64,000 nucleotides of DNA from Rhodobiaceae bacterium (lineage in GTDB: Bacteria > Pseudomonadota > Alphaproteobacteria > Rhizobiales > JAKPQE01), in NCBI GenBank assembly GCA_028278505.1, contig JANQEG010000027.1, positions 1 to 64,000 on the forward strand, given 5' to 3'. Every line of letters starts with the position of its first letter. Positions within the stretch are counted from its first letter, which is position 1. Below are positions 52,844 to 61,115 of this stretch, piece by piece. The notes below the pieces were generated by a model. It worked only from the letters and a program-made list of their open reading frames with translations, was not told the origin of the DNA and ran no database searches. The position numbers were made by a program, and so were the translations under genes.

Positions 52844-53866
52844 CTATCCCGGCTCCGGGCACTCATCGGTATAGGACGTCGTGATGTTGGCGAGGAACAT
52901 GTCGGCCGACTGCGCCCAGGTATACGTCATCGCGTAGTCGCGGCAGCGGTCGCCGGAAATGTCGAGTGCGGCAAGCGCCGCCGCACCCAGATCATCATCG
53001 AGCACGCCGACGCCGCTGTCGCCGATCACGTCGAGCGGGCCGGTCACCGGATAGGCGGCGACCGGCAGGCCGGAAGCGAGCGCTTCAAGCAAGACGACGC
53101 CGAAGGTGTCGGTCAGGCTCGGGAACACGAACACGTCGGCCGACGCATAATGGGCGGCCAACTCCTCGCCGACCTTGCTGCCGACGAACACCGCATCGGG
53201 GAAACGGGAAATCAGCGTCTCGCGCGCCGGCCCGTCGCCGACGACGAGTTTGGTTCCGGGCAGATCGAGCTTTAAGAAAGCCTCGATATTCTTCTCCACG
53301 GCGACGCGGCCGACATAGAGGAATACCGGCCGCGGCAGGTCGAGGATCGCGTGTTCGCGCGGACGATAGAGATCGGTATCGACGCCGCGGCTCCAACGGC
53401 AGATATGGGCAAAGCCGCGCGCGTCCAGTTCCCGCGCCAGGCTCGCGGTCGCCACCATGCAGCAGGTGCCGGCATTATGAAACCGCGCAAGCCAGCGATA
53501 GATCGGTCCCTCGGGTATCGGCAGCCGCGCCGACACATATTCGGGAAAGCGGGTGTGGAAGCTGGTGGTGAAACTGCGCCGCTTTTTGAGGCACCAGCGG
53601 CGCGCCAGAATGCCGAGCGGGCCCTCGGTGGCGATATGGATATGCTCCGGGTCGACTTCGCCCAGCCGTCGCCCGACTGCGCCGGGCGGGGCGAGCGCGA
53701 GCCGGATTTCCGGATAGGTCGGCAGCGGCAGCGTCCGATACTGGCTCGGCACGATCGGAACGACCTCGATGCCGCGCTGATCCAGCTCGTGCTGCAGATT
53801 TTGAAACGTGCGAACGACGCCGTTGACCTGCGGCGCCCAGGCGTCGGAAACCAGCGCTATCCGCAT
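52844..53866 (-). CDS. Glycosyltransferase (GT4 type), predicted glycolipid synthase Agt-like
   Basis: A 340-residue GT-B glycosyltransferase. The N-terminal domain starts MRIALVSDAWAPQVNGVVRT, with TSFHTRFPEYV and the linker RPVFLYVGRVAVEKNIEAFL, and the C-terminal donor site has VVGDGPARE, FVGSKVGEELAAHYASADVFVFPSLTDTFGVVLLEALASGLPVAAYPVTGP (E-x7-E). It belongs to the group of mannosyl/glucosyl/glucuronosyl transferases acting on diacylglycerol or PI. It starts at 53866, sharing one base with the plcP stop (TGATG). In the plcP-agt pair of marine alphaproteobacteria the transferase makes glycolipids from diacylglycerol. The sugar is not identifiable from sequence. Confidence 0.85.
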   Translation of the reverse strand: MRIALVSDAWAPQVNGVVRTFQNLQHELDQRGIEVVPIVPSQYRTLPLPTYPEIRLALAPPGAVGRRLGEVDPEHIHIATEGPLGILARRWCLKKRRSFTTSFHTRFPEYVSARLPIPEGPIYRWLARFHNAGTCCMVATASLARELDARGFAHICRWSRGVDTDLYRPREHAILDLPRPVFLYVGRVAVEKNIEAFLKLDLPGTKLVVGDGPARETLISRFPDAVFVGSKVGEELAAHYASADVFVFPSLTDTFGVVLLEALASGLPVAAYPVTGPLDVIGDSGVGVLDDDLGAAALAALDISGDRCRDYAMTYTWAQSADMFLANITTSYTDECPEPG

Positions 53867-54693
53867 CAAGCGGCCTCCAGCGGCTTCCTCGTCGCCGCGG
53901 CCAGCACGTGCTTCTGGTAGATTTCGCTCCAGCGGATGATCCGGTACGCGCCGTCGAGGGTTTCGACGATTGCCGTACAGCTTTCGACCCAGTCGCCGGT
54001 GTTCATGTAGCGAATGCCATAGTCGTCATGGATCGCGGCGTGGTGGATGTGGCCGCAGATGACCCCGTCGACGCCGTTTTGCCTGGCCTCCTCGGCGACG
54101 ACGCGCTCGAATTCGCCGATGAAGTTGACCGCGTTCTTGACCTTGAGCTTGGCCCAGGCCGACAGCGACCAGTAGGGAAATCCGAGCCAGCGCCGGACGA
54201 TGTTAAAAGTGGTGTTGGCTTTTAAAGCGAGATCGTAGGCCCAGTCGCCGAGAATGGCGAGAAAGCGGGCATGGCGGACGACCACGTCGAACTCGTCGCC
54301 GTGGAGGATCAGATGCCGCTTGCCGTCGAGCCCCTCATGGACGGCGCGGCCGACGATCCGGATGCTGCCGAAATGGCCGTCGAGATAATCGCGCAGGAAC
54401 TCGTCGTGATTGCCCGGAACATAGATGATGCGCGCGCCCTTGCGGCCCTTGCGCAGGATCTTCTGGACGATGTCGTTGTGGGCCTGCGGCCAGTACCACG
54501 ACCGGCGCAGCCGCCAGCCGTCGACGATGTCGCCGATGAGGTAGATGAGATCGGCGTCGTGGAAGCGCAGAAATTCGAGCAGCAGCGCTGCCTGGCAGCC
54601 GCGCGTGCCGAGATGGATATCGGACAGGAAGATGGCGCGGTAGTGGCGCGTGGTGAGGTCTTCCAACGGCTCAATTTGATCGTCTTTGGGCAT
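53866..54693 (-). CDS. plcP: PlcP-like metallophosphoesterase (phospholipase C type)
   Basis: A 275-residue calcineurin-like phosphoesterase. The metal-binding motifs are SDIHLGTRGCQ, IGDIVDGWRL, VPGNHDEFLRDY, LHGDEFDVVVRH and CGHIHHAAI. It looks like LpxH/UDP-diacylglucosamine hydrolases, but in the neighbourhood of betaine-lipid and glycosyltransferase genes it fits PlcP, which removes headgroups from phospholipids to leave diacylglycerol under phosphate limitation. ATG at 54693 begins MPKDDQIEPLEDL; upstream sequence runs into btaB. The gap to btaB is 26 bp. Without biochemical data LpxH-like activity cannot be excluded. Confidence 0.85.
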   Translation of the reverse strand: MPKDDQIEPLEDLTTRHYRAIFLSDIHLGTRGCQAALLLEFLRFHDADLIYLIGDIVDGWRLRRSWYWPQAHNDIVQKILRKGRKGARIIYVPGNHDEFLRDYLDGHFGSIRIVGRAVHEGLDGKRHLILHGDEFDVVVRHARFLAILGDWAYDLALKANTTFNIVRRWLGFPYWSLSAWAKLKVKNAVNFIGEFERVVAEEARQNGVDGVICGHIHHAAIHDDYGIRYMNTGDWVESCTAIVETLDGAYRIIRWSEIYQKHVLAAATRKPLEAA

Positions 54694-54719
54694 TCGCCGT
54701 TCCAATCCGCATCCGGGGA

Positions 54720-55397
54720 TTATCTGCCTGCTGTCGCCGGGCGCGACAGCGTGGCCAGAAACGCATAGCCGCGGCCGAAGGCGCGAATGTCGACATCGCA
54801 TCCCCGCACTTCGGCCAGGGCCCTGAGCGCGGCAGCGAACTCGCCGGCGCGCGGCGCGACGTGAAAGAGCGAAAGCCAGGCGAACAGCAGCCGTCGGAAG
54901 ACGGCCGGCAGATCGCGCTGCGCGCCAAAATCGACGATGTGCAGGCGCCCGCCAAGCGCGAGCCCGTTCGCCGCCCGGGTCAGCGCCGAACGCCAGTCGG
55001 GGATCATTGACAGCGTGTAGGAAAAGGCGATGCGGTCGAAGCCGTCGAGGCGGAAGGGAAAGCGCGGATCGGTCGCCGCCGCGTCGGCCTCGGCAAGCGT
55101 GATCCGCTCGGCCAGCCCGGCGCGGCCGATCGCGGCCCTCGCTGTGGCGAGCATTTCGGTCGAGATATCGATGCCGTAGAGCCGGGTCGTCGGGTGGCGG
55201 CGGGCGATTTCGATCAGATTGCGCCCGGTGCCGCAGCCGATTTCAAGCACCCGTCCATTTACCGGCGGATCGAGTTCGGCGATCAGCCGGTCGCGGCCGA
55301 ACAGATAATATTTGCGCGTCGCATTGTAGATATGGCGCTGATACCGGTAGGTCCGGTCCATCAATTGGCGATGCGGGGTCCGCGCGGCGGCCGTCAT
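54720..55397 (-). CDS. btaB: Betaine-lipid N-methyltransferase BtaB-like
   Basis: A 225-residue class I SAM-dependent methyltransferase. The SAM motif I is GRVLEIGCGTGRNLIEIARRHPTTRLYGIDIS (residues ~50-81), preceded by MDRTYRYQRHIYNATRKYYLFGRDRLI, a pattern characteristic of BtaB. It should methylate diacylglyceryl-homoserine three times to give the betaine lipid DGTS. It overlaps the btaA stop by four bases (ATGA) and is followed by plcP. The pair btaA-btaB is as in Rhodobacter and Sinorhizobium. Confidence 0.9.
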   Translation of the reverse strand: MTAAARTPHRQLMDRTYRYQRHIYNATRKYYLFGRDRLIAELDPPVNGRVLEIGCGTGRNLIEIARRHPTTRLYGIDISTEMLATARAAIGRAGLAERITLAEADAAATDPRFPFRLDGFDRIAFSYTLSMIPDWRSALTRAANGLALGGRLHIVDFGAQRDLPAVFRRLLFAWLSLFHVAPRAGEFAAALRALAEVRGCDVDIRAFGRGYAFLATLSRPATAGR

Positions 55398-56641
55398 GCG
55401 TCGAGCCCCCGCAGCCTGTAGAGATGGAAACCGCCATAGATCGCCGAGCGGTCGCGCTCATGGACCGCGGCGGAGGTTTCCGCGTCGTAGCGCCAGCGGC
55501 CGAGAATATCGTCGTCGACGCGGCCGGGAAGCAGGTCCGGCTCAGCCGCGGTGCGGAAAATCACCCGGGCGCCCGGCCTGGCGGTGCGGGTGATCTCGTA
55601 CCAGAGCGCGTTCAATTGCTCGTCGCTCATCCAGTCCTGGGCGTCGAGCAGGACCACGCGGTCGACGCTTTCCGGCGGCTGATCGGCAAGAAAATCGGTC
55701 ATCGACCGGTGCAGCACACTGACCTCTTCCGCCCGCGCGCGCAGCGCCCCGAACCGGGATTGCCGGAGATAGAGCGGCAGCGCCTCGTCGGCGTCGGTCG
55801 AATAGCGCCGGCCGAAGGCCTGATGGGCGAAATAATTGTCGGAAAGGTCGAAATCGCAGGCCAGCCGGCGCAGACGGTCGCGCAGCACATCGGCCATGTG
55901 GCGGTCCCCGGCGAGTGCTGAATACTGCGCCGGCGGAATGCCGAGGCCGTAGAGCGAGATCGTCCGGCCGGTCAGCCAGCGCAGGAAGCGCCGGTCGAAC
56001 AGCGGCGCGATCTGGGCATCGAAAATCTCGATCTGCTGATCGCGATCGCCGGCCGTGAGCATGATCCGCGGATCGATGCCGTATAGGCGCGCCACCTTGT
56101 GGGCAGCGCCGATGAAGCGGCCGAGCAGCCCCTTGGTGTAGAAATTGCCGGAAAACGCCGCGATGCGCCGGCGGCCGAGGCGCCGCCGCTGCCAATAGCT
56201 GCGGGTCGCCGGGTCAAGGGCGCGGTCGAGGCAGCGGTCGAACGCGGCAATGTTGTCGGGCTGGCGCGGCTCGGCGAAGAACCGCCGGAACGCCGCATAG
56301 TCGGGCAGGTTCCGGGCGGCGGCGAGCTTCAATCGGGTCAGCGCGATATGGGCCGGGTTGAGGTCGACCGCGGTGATTTTGCATGGCGCCGCGGACAGGT
56401 AGGACATGACGTTGCAGCCGCCCGACGAGATCGTCACCAGATGGTTGTCCGGCTCGATCTCGAGTGCGTCGAGGTCGGCTTCCGGGTCCTCCCAGATCTG
56501 CGGATAGACGAGGCCGGTGAACGCCATCGTAAACAGCCTGTCGAGCATGCCGGCATTGGGCCTGGCGCTGTCTGCCCCGAGCGCCGCCCGGATCCTCGAC
56601 GCCGACGCCTTGCGTGAAGCGATCGCGACTGCGTCCAACAC
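55394..56641 (-). CDS. btaA: BtaA, SAM:diacylglycerol 3-amino-3-carboxypropyltransferase
   Basis: A 415-residue enzyme of the DUF3419 family that moves the 3-amino-3-carboxypropyl group of SAM to diacylglycerol, the first step to betaine lipid. Recognisable parts are FTMAFTGLVYPQIWEDPEADLDAL, LVTISSGGCNVMSYLSAAPCKITAVDLNPAHIALTRLKL and DRVVLLDAQDWMSDEQLNALWYEITRTARPGARVIFRTAA. The start is GTG at 56641, or TTG at 56638, after AGGAG at 56646-56650 (plus strand ctcct). Upstream in-frame sequence includes repeat DNA and is excluded. The Pho-box-like site lies 67 bp upstream. It heads an operon of four genes for lipid exchange. Confidence 0.9.
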   Translation of the reverse strand: MLDAVAIASRKASASRIRAALGADSARPNAGMLDRLFTMAFTGLVYPQIWEDPEADLDALEIEPDNHLVTISSGGCNVMSYLSAAPCKITAVDLNPAHIALTRLKLAAARNLPDYAAFRRFFAEPRQPDNIAAFDRCLDRALDPATRSYWQRRRLGRRRIAAFSGNFYTKGLLGRFIGAAHKVARLYGIDPRIMLTAGDRDQQIEIFDAQIAPLFDRRFLRWLTGRTISLYGLGIPPAQYSALAGDRHMADVLRDRLRRLACDFDLSDNYFAHQAFGRRYSTDADEALPLYLRQSRFGALRARAEEVSVLHRSMTDFLADQPPESVDRVVLLDAQDWMSDEQLNALWYEITRTARPGARVIFRTAAEPDLLPGRVDDDILGRWRYDAETSAAVHERDRSAIYGGFHLYRLRGLDA

Positions 56642-56707
56642 TCCACTCCTCTTAACGGTTGCGAATCGATTGTCCTGTGGTCGTCGTCCTGCGGATAAAG
56701 TGGAAGC

Positions 56708-56725
56708 ATGAAAGACGGATGACAC
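56708..56725 (-). promoter_or_regulatory. Pho-box-like direct repeat upstream of btaA
   Basis: On the coding strand of btaA the site reads GTGTCAT CCGT CTTTCAT: two heptamers, each one change away from CTGTCAT, separated by exactly four bases. That is the architecture of PhoB-binding sites. It lies 67 bp before the btaA start, near where an activator would stand for a -35-deficient promoter. Confidence 0.65.
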
Positions 56726-57590
56726 TCGAATTCGCGGCAATTGCCCGGAATTCCGCCGAAAGCGGCCAAGTTGCCGGCAACGAGCGGCAATTGGTCGCGA
56801 AACCGGGCACGGGCGCCCTGCCCATTGATGAGTGCGTGTGCCGCCGAAGTCTTCGACGCCCGCCCCCTCACCCGGCGCTTCGCGCCGCCCTCTCCCCCAA
56901 AGGGGGCGAGGGCTGAAAGCGGGACTTCGATAAGGCCTGACCGCAAACCCGGCCATTTGCCGAACCGCCCCAATGGACCCCCGTCTTCACCGGGGTGACG
57001 GAGGAAATTGCGTAAGTGACGGAAGAAGCGGGGCGACGGAGGACAATGGTGAGTGACTCTGGAGAATTCGGATGACCAGCATGTCCACCACGTATTCGTC
57101 GTTCCCGCGAAGGCGGGAATCCAATAGGGCTTTTCCGCAATGAAACTGACTGCCGCCACCGCCTAACGCCCCGATTTCGAAGAGCAATCCCAAAGGGGGC
57201 GAGGGCTGAAAGCCGCTGCAGTCGCAAATTTCTCCCTCTCCGCGGATGGCGAGAGGTGAAGTCTTTCAATGCCTTGCGGTTTTCGTGCCCTCTCTGCCGG
57301 TGGGGAGAGGGTCAGGGTGAGTTGGTAAATCCCTCGCCTTCAGGTGATGGACCAAAGGAGAACGTCATCGCGAGGCCACGAAGTGGCCGTGGCGATCCAG
57401 TCTACAGATGAAGGAGGAATTCGGCCCTGGATTGCTTCCCCCGGCTTCCGCCGGGGTCGCAATGACGGGGATGGTGTCGGCGGTGGTATCCGTCTGCCGA
57501 CCGATCCGGCTTTCAGCCGCAACCCGAAGCCACCGACCTGAGCCGGTGAGGTGTCCAAATTGTTGTAATAATTTCTCTATTATCATCCTA
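56726..57590. repeat. Intergenic region with several dispersed repeats
   Basis: No gene is supported. A repeat of the cccctcaccc type lies at about 56872-56912 and a longer one at 57190-57325 (sharing ttcgtgccctct and gggtcagggtgag with 39278-39391). At 57424-57467 lies the same 44-bp unit as at 396-439. Fragments gtcttcaccggggtgacgga and cgttcccgcgaaggcgggaa are further small palindromes. The right end near 57550-57590 is AT-rich and leads into the LiuR-like promoter. Confidence 0.75.
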
Positions 57591-57612
57591 TTGACTTTTA
57601 CGTAAAAGTCAA
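57591..57612. promoter_or_regulatory. Perfect 22-bp palindrome and promoter of the MerR-family gene
   Basis: The half-site TTGACTTTTAC is followed by its exact complement, giving a 22-bp perfect palindrome centred on the central CG of TTACGTAA. TTGACT at 57591-57596 works as a -35 element and AATAAT at 57613-57618 as a -10 element with 16-bp spacing. A MerR-type regulator bound here would overlap its own promoter. TTACGTAA-like cores are known for LiuR. Confidence 0.75.
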
Positions 57613-57649
57613 AATAATTGCAGAAAACACCCCAATCGAGGGCTCATTT

Positions 57650-58066
57650 TTGAAACCGCTCTGCAGCATTACCGATCTCTGCCGCGAATTCGACGTGTCG
57701 ACGCGGACCCTGCGCTTTTACGAGACCGAGGGCCTGATTTCGCCGATCCGGCGCGGCCGCCAGCGGCTCTATCGCTCCAGCGACCGGACCCGGCTGAAGC
57801 TGATCCTGCGCGGCAAGCGGCTCGGCTTCACGCTCGCCGAGATCCGCGAAATCGTCGACATGTATCGCGCGCCGCCCGGCGAAACCGGGCAGCTTCTGCT
57901 GCTGGTCGACAAGATTGCCGACCGGCGGGCCGAATTGATGCAAAAGCAACGCGATATCGAGCTGACGCTTTCCGAGCTCAACGAAGTCGAAGCCGGCTGC
58001 CGCCAACGGCTCGACGCGCTTGGCGCCCGCGGGCCCGCAAAAGCGGGAGACGATGATGGGGTTTGA
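57650..58066 (+). CDS. MerR-family regulator (LiuR-like)
   Basis: A 138-residue MerR regulator. The DNA-binding domain has SITDLCREFDVSTRTLRFYETEGLISPIRRGRQRLYRSSDRTRLKLILRGKRLGFTLAEIREIVDMY (residues ~6-75), followed by a dimerisation helix rich in Glu/Arg. Lack of effector cysteines and the gene context (isovaleryl-CoA dehydrogenase) fit LiuR, the repressor of branched-chain amino-acid degradation that responds to CoA thioesters. The start is TTG at 57650 with CGAGGG upstream. Its stop lies inside the next gene. The palindrome at 57591-57612 is its probable operator. Confidence 0.85.
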   Translation: MKPLCSITDLCREFDVSTRTLRFYETEGLISPIRRGRQRLYRSSDRTRLKLILRGKRLGFTLAEIREIVDMYRAPPGETGQLLLLVDKIADRRAELMQKQRDIELTLSELNEVEAGCRQRLDALGARGPAKAGDDDGV

Positions 58067-58529
58067 ACCGCGCACTCCCGATTTCGCCGCGCGCGTCGCG
58101 GACAGCTTCGCCCGGCAATCCTTCATGACGCTGCTCGGCGCCCGGCTCGCCCATATCGCGCCCGGAGAGGTCGATATCGAGACCCCGGCGCGCGACGATC
58201 TCTGCCAGCAGCACGGCTTCTTCCACGCCGGCGTCACCGCCTCGATCGCCGACAGCGCCGCCGGTTATGCCGCCTATTCGCTGTTTTCCGCCGAGTCGAG
58301 CGTGTTGACGACCGAGTTCAAGATCAATCTGCTGGCCCCGGCCGCCGGCGAGGTGCTGATCGCCCGCGGCCGCGTGGTCAAGCCCGGACGCACGCTGACG
58401 ATCGCCCGCGCCGATGTCTATGGCGTTCAGGATGGTGTCGAGGTCCATGTCGCCACGGCGCTCTACACGATGATGCAGATGGCGGGCATGTCCGATCAGG
58501 CGATCGCGAAGACGGCGGAGGGCGGCTGA
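58053..58529 (+). CDS. PaaI-family thioesterase
   Basis: A 158-residue hotdog-fold acyl-CoA thioesterase. The PaaI-type motif is CQQHGFFHAGVTASIADSAAGYAAY (HGG-like with catalytic Asp in IADSA), followed by LTTEFKINLLAPAAGEVLIARGRVVKPGRTL. It should hydrolyse acyl- or aryl-CoA esters and so rescue CoA in this leucine/CoA gene group. The ATG at 58053 or 58056 overlaps the regulator gene by about 14 bp, so they are coupled. A one-base gap separates it from the next thioesterase gene. Confidence 0.88.
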   Translation: MMGFEPRTPDFAARVADSFARQSFMTLLGARLAHIAPGEVDIETPARDDLCQQHGFFHAGVTASIADSAAGYAAYSLFSAESSVLTTEFKINLLAPAAGEVLIARGRVVKPGRTLTIARADVYGVQDGVEVHVATALYTMMQMAGMSDQAIAKTAEGG

Positions 58530-58530
58530 C

Positions 58531-58968
58531 ATGGGAATGGAGGCCGGCCTCATCACCTATCGCGGCGCCGTTTATCCCTGGCATTGCGATCACATGGGCC
58601 ACATGAACGTCATGTACTATGTGGGCAAATTCGACCAGGCGACGTGGTGCTTCTTCGCCCGGCTCGGGCTCTCGCCGTCCCACCTCCGAAAAGCGGGCCG
58701 CGGCATGGCCGCCGTCGAGCAGCGCATCAGCTATAGGGCGGAACTGCACGCCGGGGACGTGGTCACGGTACGCACGAAGCTCGTCGAGTGCCGCGACAAG
58801 TCGATCCGCTTCGTGCATGAGATGATGAATGACGAGACCGGCGAACTGGCGGCGGTGACCGAGCTGACCGGCGTCCACATGGACACTGAAGCCCGCCGCG
58901 CAGTGGCGTTTTCGGACGATATCCGCGTGGTGATCGAGTCATTCGGGAATGGAGGCGACCGTAAATGA
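58531..58968 (+). CDS. 4-hydroxybenzoyl-CoA-thioesterase-like hotdog protein
   Basis: A 145-residue hotdog thioesterase of the YbgC/4HBT group. The catalytic region is YPWHCDHMGHMNVMYYVGKFDQATW with Asp in CDHMGHMN, then RISYRAELHAGDVVTVRTKLVECRDKSIRFVHEM. It begins one base after the PaaI-type stop. Two different thioesterases in one operon with an acyl-CoA dehydrogenase suggest hydrolysis of branched short-chain acyl-CoAs that accumulate during leucine breakdown; this is an inference from context. Confidence 0.88.
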   Translation: MGMEAGLITYRGAVYPWHCDHMGHMNVMYYVGKFDQATWCFFARLGLSPSHLRKAGRGMAAVEQRISYRAELHAGDVVTVRTKLVECRDKSIRFVHEMMNDETGELAAVTELTGVHMDTEARRAVAFSDDIRVVIESFGNGGDRK

Positions 58969-59160
58969 CCCCCGGTCATTGCCGGGCTTGTCCCGGTACG
59001 CCGGTTAAGCGGTTTTGGCATCGACATCTTGTCGTCGTCATTGCCCGCTTCGTAACGCTGGTGTTCGGCTTAATTGCACAAGGACGTCATGGGAAATTGC
59101 ACGGATGCCGTTTTTTCGACCGAAGTGCCGCGTGGACACGGGTGGGCACCCCCTCTCGAT

Positions 59161-59317
59161 GTCACCACCCGGTTTATCCGGGTGGTCCATTGGCTTGTCG
59201 GCTTGGCCAACGCGCTCGTGAGGAATCCAGGCGCTTCAGGGTGCCGGTAAGCCATTGGATTGCCCGCCTAAAGCGGGCAATGACGACGGAGAGTTATCAA
59301 TGCAATCCCAAATTCCC
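59161..59317. repeat. Dispersed intergenic repeat, type B, copy 3
   Basis: Starts gtcaccacccggtttatccg, then gtccattgg, ggcgcttcagggtgccgg, gccattggattgcccgcc and gcgggcaatgacgacgg, in the same order as 43572-43735. It lies in the 448-bp gap before the isovaleryl-CoA dehydrogenase gene, whose first part (58969-59160) also holds a gtcattgccgggcttgtccc palindrome. Confidence 0.85.
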
Positions 59318-59416
59318 CTGATCGAACGGCAATAGCCTCATGGGCGCAATCCAACGGCCTGTCCATTTGCGAAAAGCGCCAAGCAACCGGCAAAGCCGCC
59401 TAAGGAGAGACGAGAC

Positions 59417-60589
59417 ATGATCCCCAATGACATGCCGACGCTTGATTTCGGCCTCGGCGAGACCGCCGACATGCTGCGCGACAGCGTTCGCGCCTTTGCC
59501 TCCGACCGGATCGCGCCGCGCGCCGAAGAGATCGACAAAACCAATACCTTTCCCCGCGATCTGTGGCCGGAAATGGGCGAACTCGGCCTGCATGGCATTA
59601 CCGTCGAGGAGGACTATGGCGGCTCCGGGCTCGGCTATCTGGAGCATTGCATCTCCATGGAGGAAGTCAGCCGCGCCTCCGCCTCGGTCGGGCTTTCTTA
59701 TGGCGCCCACTCCAATCTTTGCGTCAACCAGATCCGCCGCAACGGCACCGACGAGCAGAAGCGCCGCTACCTGCCGAAGCTGATCTCCGGCGAGCATGTC
59801 GGCGCGCTTGCCATGTCGGAACCGGGCGCCGGCTCCGATGTGGTCTCGATGAAGACCCGCGCCGACAAGAAGGGCGACCGCTACATCCTCAACGGCAGCA
59901 AGATGTGGATCACCAACGGGCCGGAGGCCGATACCCTCGTCGTCTACGCCAAGACCGACATGAATGCCGGCCCGCGCGGCATCACCACCTTCCTGATCGA
60001 GAAGGATTTCAAGGGCTTTTCGACGGCGCAGAAGCTCGACAAGCTCGGCATGCGCGGCTCCGACACCTGCGAACTGGTGTTCGAGGATTGCGAGGTGCCC
60101 GAGGAGAACGTGCTCGGCCAGGAGGGCAAGGGCGTCAACGTGCTGATGTCCGGCCTCGATTATGAGCGCGTCGTGCTCGCCGCCGGCCCGCTCGGCATCA
60201 TGCAGGCGGCGCTCGATGTCGCCATGCCTTACGTGCACGAGCGCAAGCAGTTCGGCCAGCCGATCGGCACCTTCCAGCTCGTCCAGGGCAAGATCGCCGA
60301 CATGTATGTGACGATGAACGCCTGCCGCGCCTATGTCTATGCCGTGGCCCAGGCGAGCGACCGCGGCGAGACCACCCGCCAGGACGCCGCCGGCGCCATC
60401 CTCTATGCCGGCGAAAAGGCGACGCAAATTGCGCTCGACGCGATCCAGCTTCTCGGCGGCAATGGCTACGTCAACGAATACCCGACGGGGCGGCTCCTGC
60501 GCGACGCCAAGCTTTACGAGATCGGCGCCGGCACCTCGGAAATCCGCCGCATGCTGATCGGGCGGGAATTGTTTGAGAAGACGGGCTGA
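59417..60589 (+). CDS. Isovaleryl-CoA dehydrogenase
   Basis: A 390-residue FAD-dependent acyl-CoA dehydrogenase that makes 3-methylcrotonyl-CoA in leucine degradation. Motifs are [37 protein letters not shown] and [35 protein letters not shown]. The usual catalytic Glu of medium-chain enzymes (EGT) is replaced by AGT, while a Glu is in [12 protein letters not shown]; this shifted base is the mark of isovaleryl-CoA dehydrogenases. ATG at 59417 has AAGGAGAG upstream. The stop shares a base with the RidA start (TGATG). The methylcrotonyl-CoA carboxylase genes are not next to it. Confidence 0.95.
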   Translation: MIPNDMPTLDFGLGETADMLRDSVRAFASDRIAPRAEEIDKTNTFPRDLWPEMGELGLHGITVEEDYGGSGLGYLEHCISMEEVSRASASVGLSYGAHSNLCVNQIRRNGTDEQKRRYLPKLISGEHVGALAMSEPGAGSDVVSMKTRADKKGDRYILNGSKMWITNGPEADTLVVYAKTDMNAGPRGITTFLIEKDFKGFSTAQKLDKLGMRGSDTCELVFEDCEVPEENVLGQEGKGVNVLMSGLDYERVVLAAGPLGIMQAALDVAMPYVHERKQFGQPIGTFQLVQGKIADMYVTMNACRAYVYAVAQASDRGETTRQDAAGAILYAGEKATQIALDAIQLLGGNGYVNEYPTGRLLRDAKLYEIGAGTSEIRRMLIGRELFEKTG

Positions 60590-61053
60590 TGACCACACCT
60601 GAAGCGCGCCTGAAGGACCTCGGCATCGAATTGGCCGCTCCGCGCGGGCCGGCCGGCGCCTATCGCCCGGTCGTCATCGACCACGGACTCGCCTGGCTCT
60701 CCGGCCAGGGGCCGATCGATCCCGAAGGCAATGCGATCCGGGGAAGCGTCCCCGACGAGGTGTCGATGGAGCGCGCCATCGAGGCGGCGCGCTGGACCGG
60801 CGTCAACGCGCTCGCCATGCTGCGCGCCGAGATCGGCTCACTCGACCGGGTCGAGCGGATCGTCAAGATCACCGGCTATGTCTGCGCCGCCCCCGGCTTC
60901 ACCGAACACCCGAAGGTGATCGACGGTTTTTCGACCCTGATGGTCGATGTCTTCGGCGATGCCGGGCGCGCGGCCCGGGCCGCCGTCGGCGTCGCCACCC
61001 TGCCCTTCGGCCTCGTCGTCGAAATCGACATGGTGGTGCGATTGGAAGAGTAG
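60589..61053 (+). CDS. RidA/YjgF/Rid-family protein
   Basis: A 154-residue member of the RidA superfamily with the N-terminal variant RLKDLGIELAAPRGPAGAYRPVVIDHGLAWLSGQGPI typical of the larger Rid6/7-type proteins. The core has WTGVNALAMLRAEIGSLDRVERIVKITGYVCAAPGF and ATLPFGLVVEIDMVVRLEE. The otherwise conserved RidA Arg (RxxxxV in the last strand region) is not evident, so 2-aminoacrylate deaminase activity is doubtful. Coupling to isovaleryl-CoA dehydrogenase suggests handling of an enamine, imine or reactive acid of leucine metabolism. Confidence 0.87.
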   Translation: MTTPEARLKDLGIELAAPRGPAGAYRPVVIDHGLAWLSGQGPIDPEGNAIRGSVPDEVSMERAIEAARWTGVNALAMLRAEIGSLDRVERIVKITGYVCAAPGFTEHPKVIDGFSTLMVDVFGDAGRAARAAVGVATLPFGLVVEIDMVVRLEE

Positions 61054-61115
61054 GACCAGGGGCGGGTCATAGTGATTCATCTGACGGGCTCAGATCGGTT
61101 CATTCGGGCAGGCGC

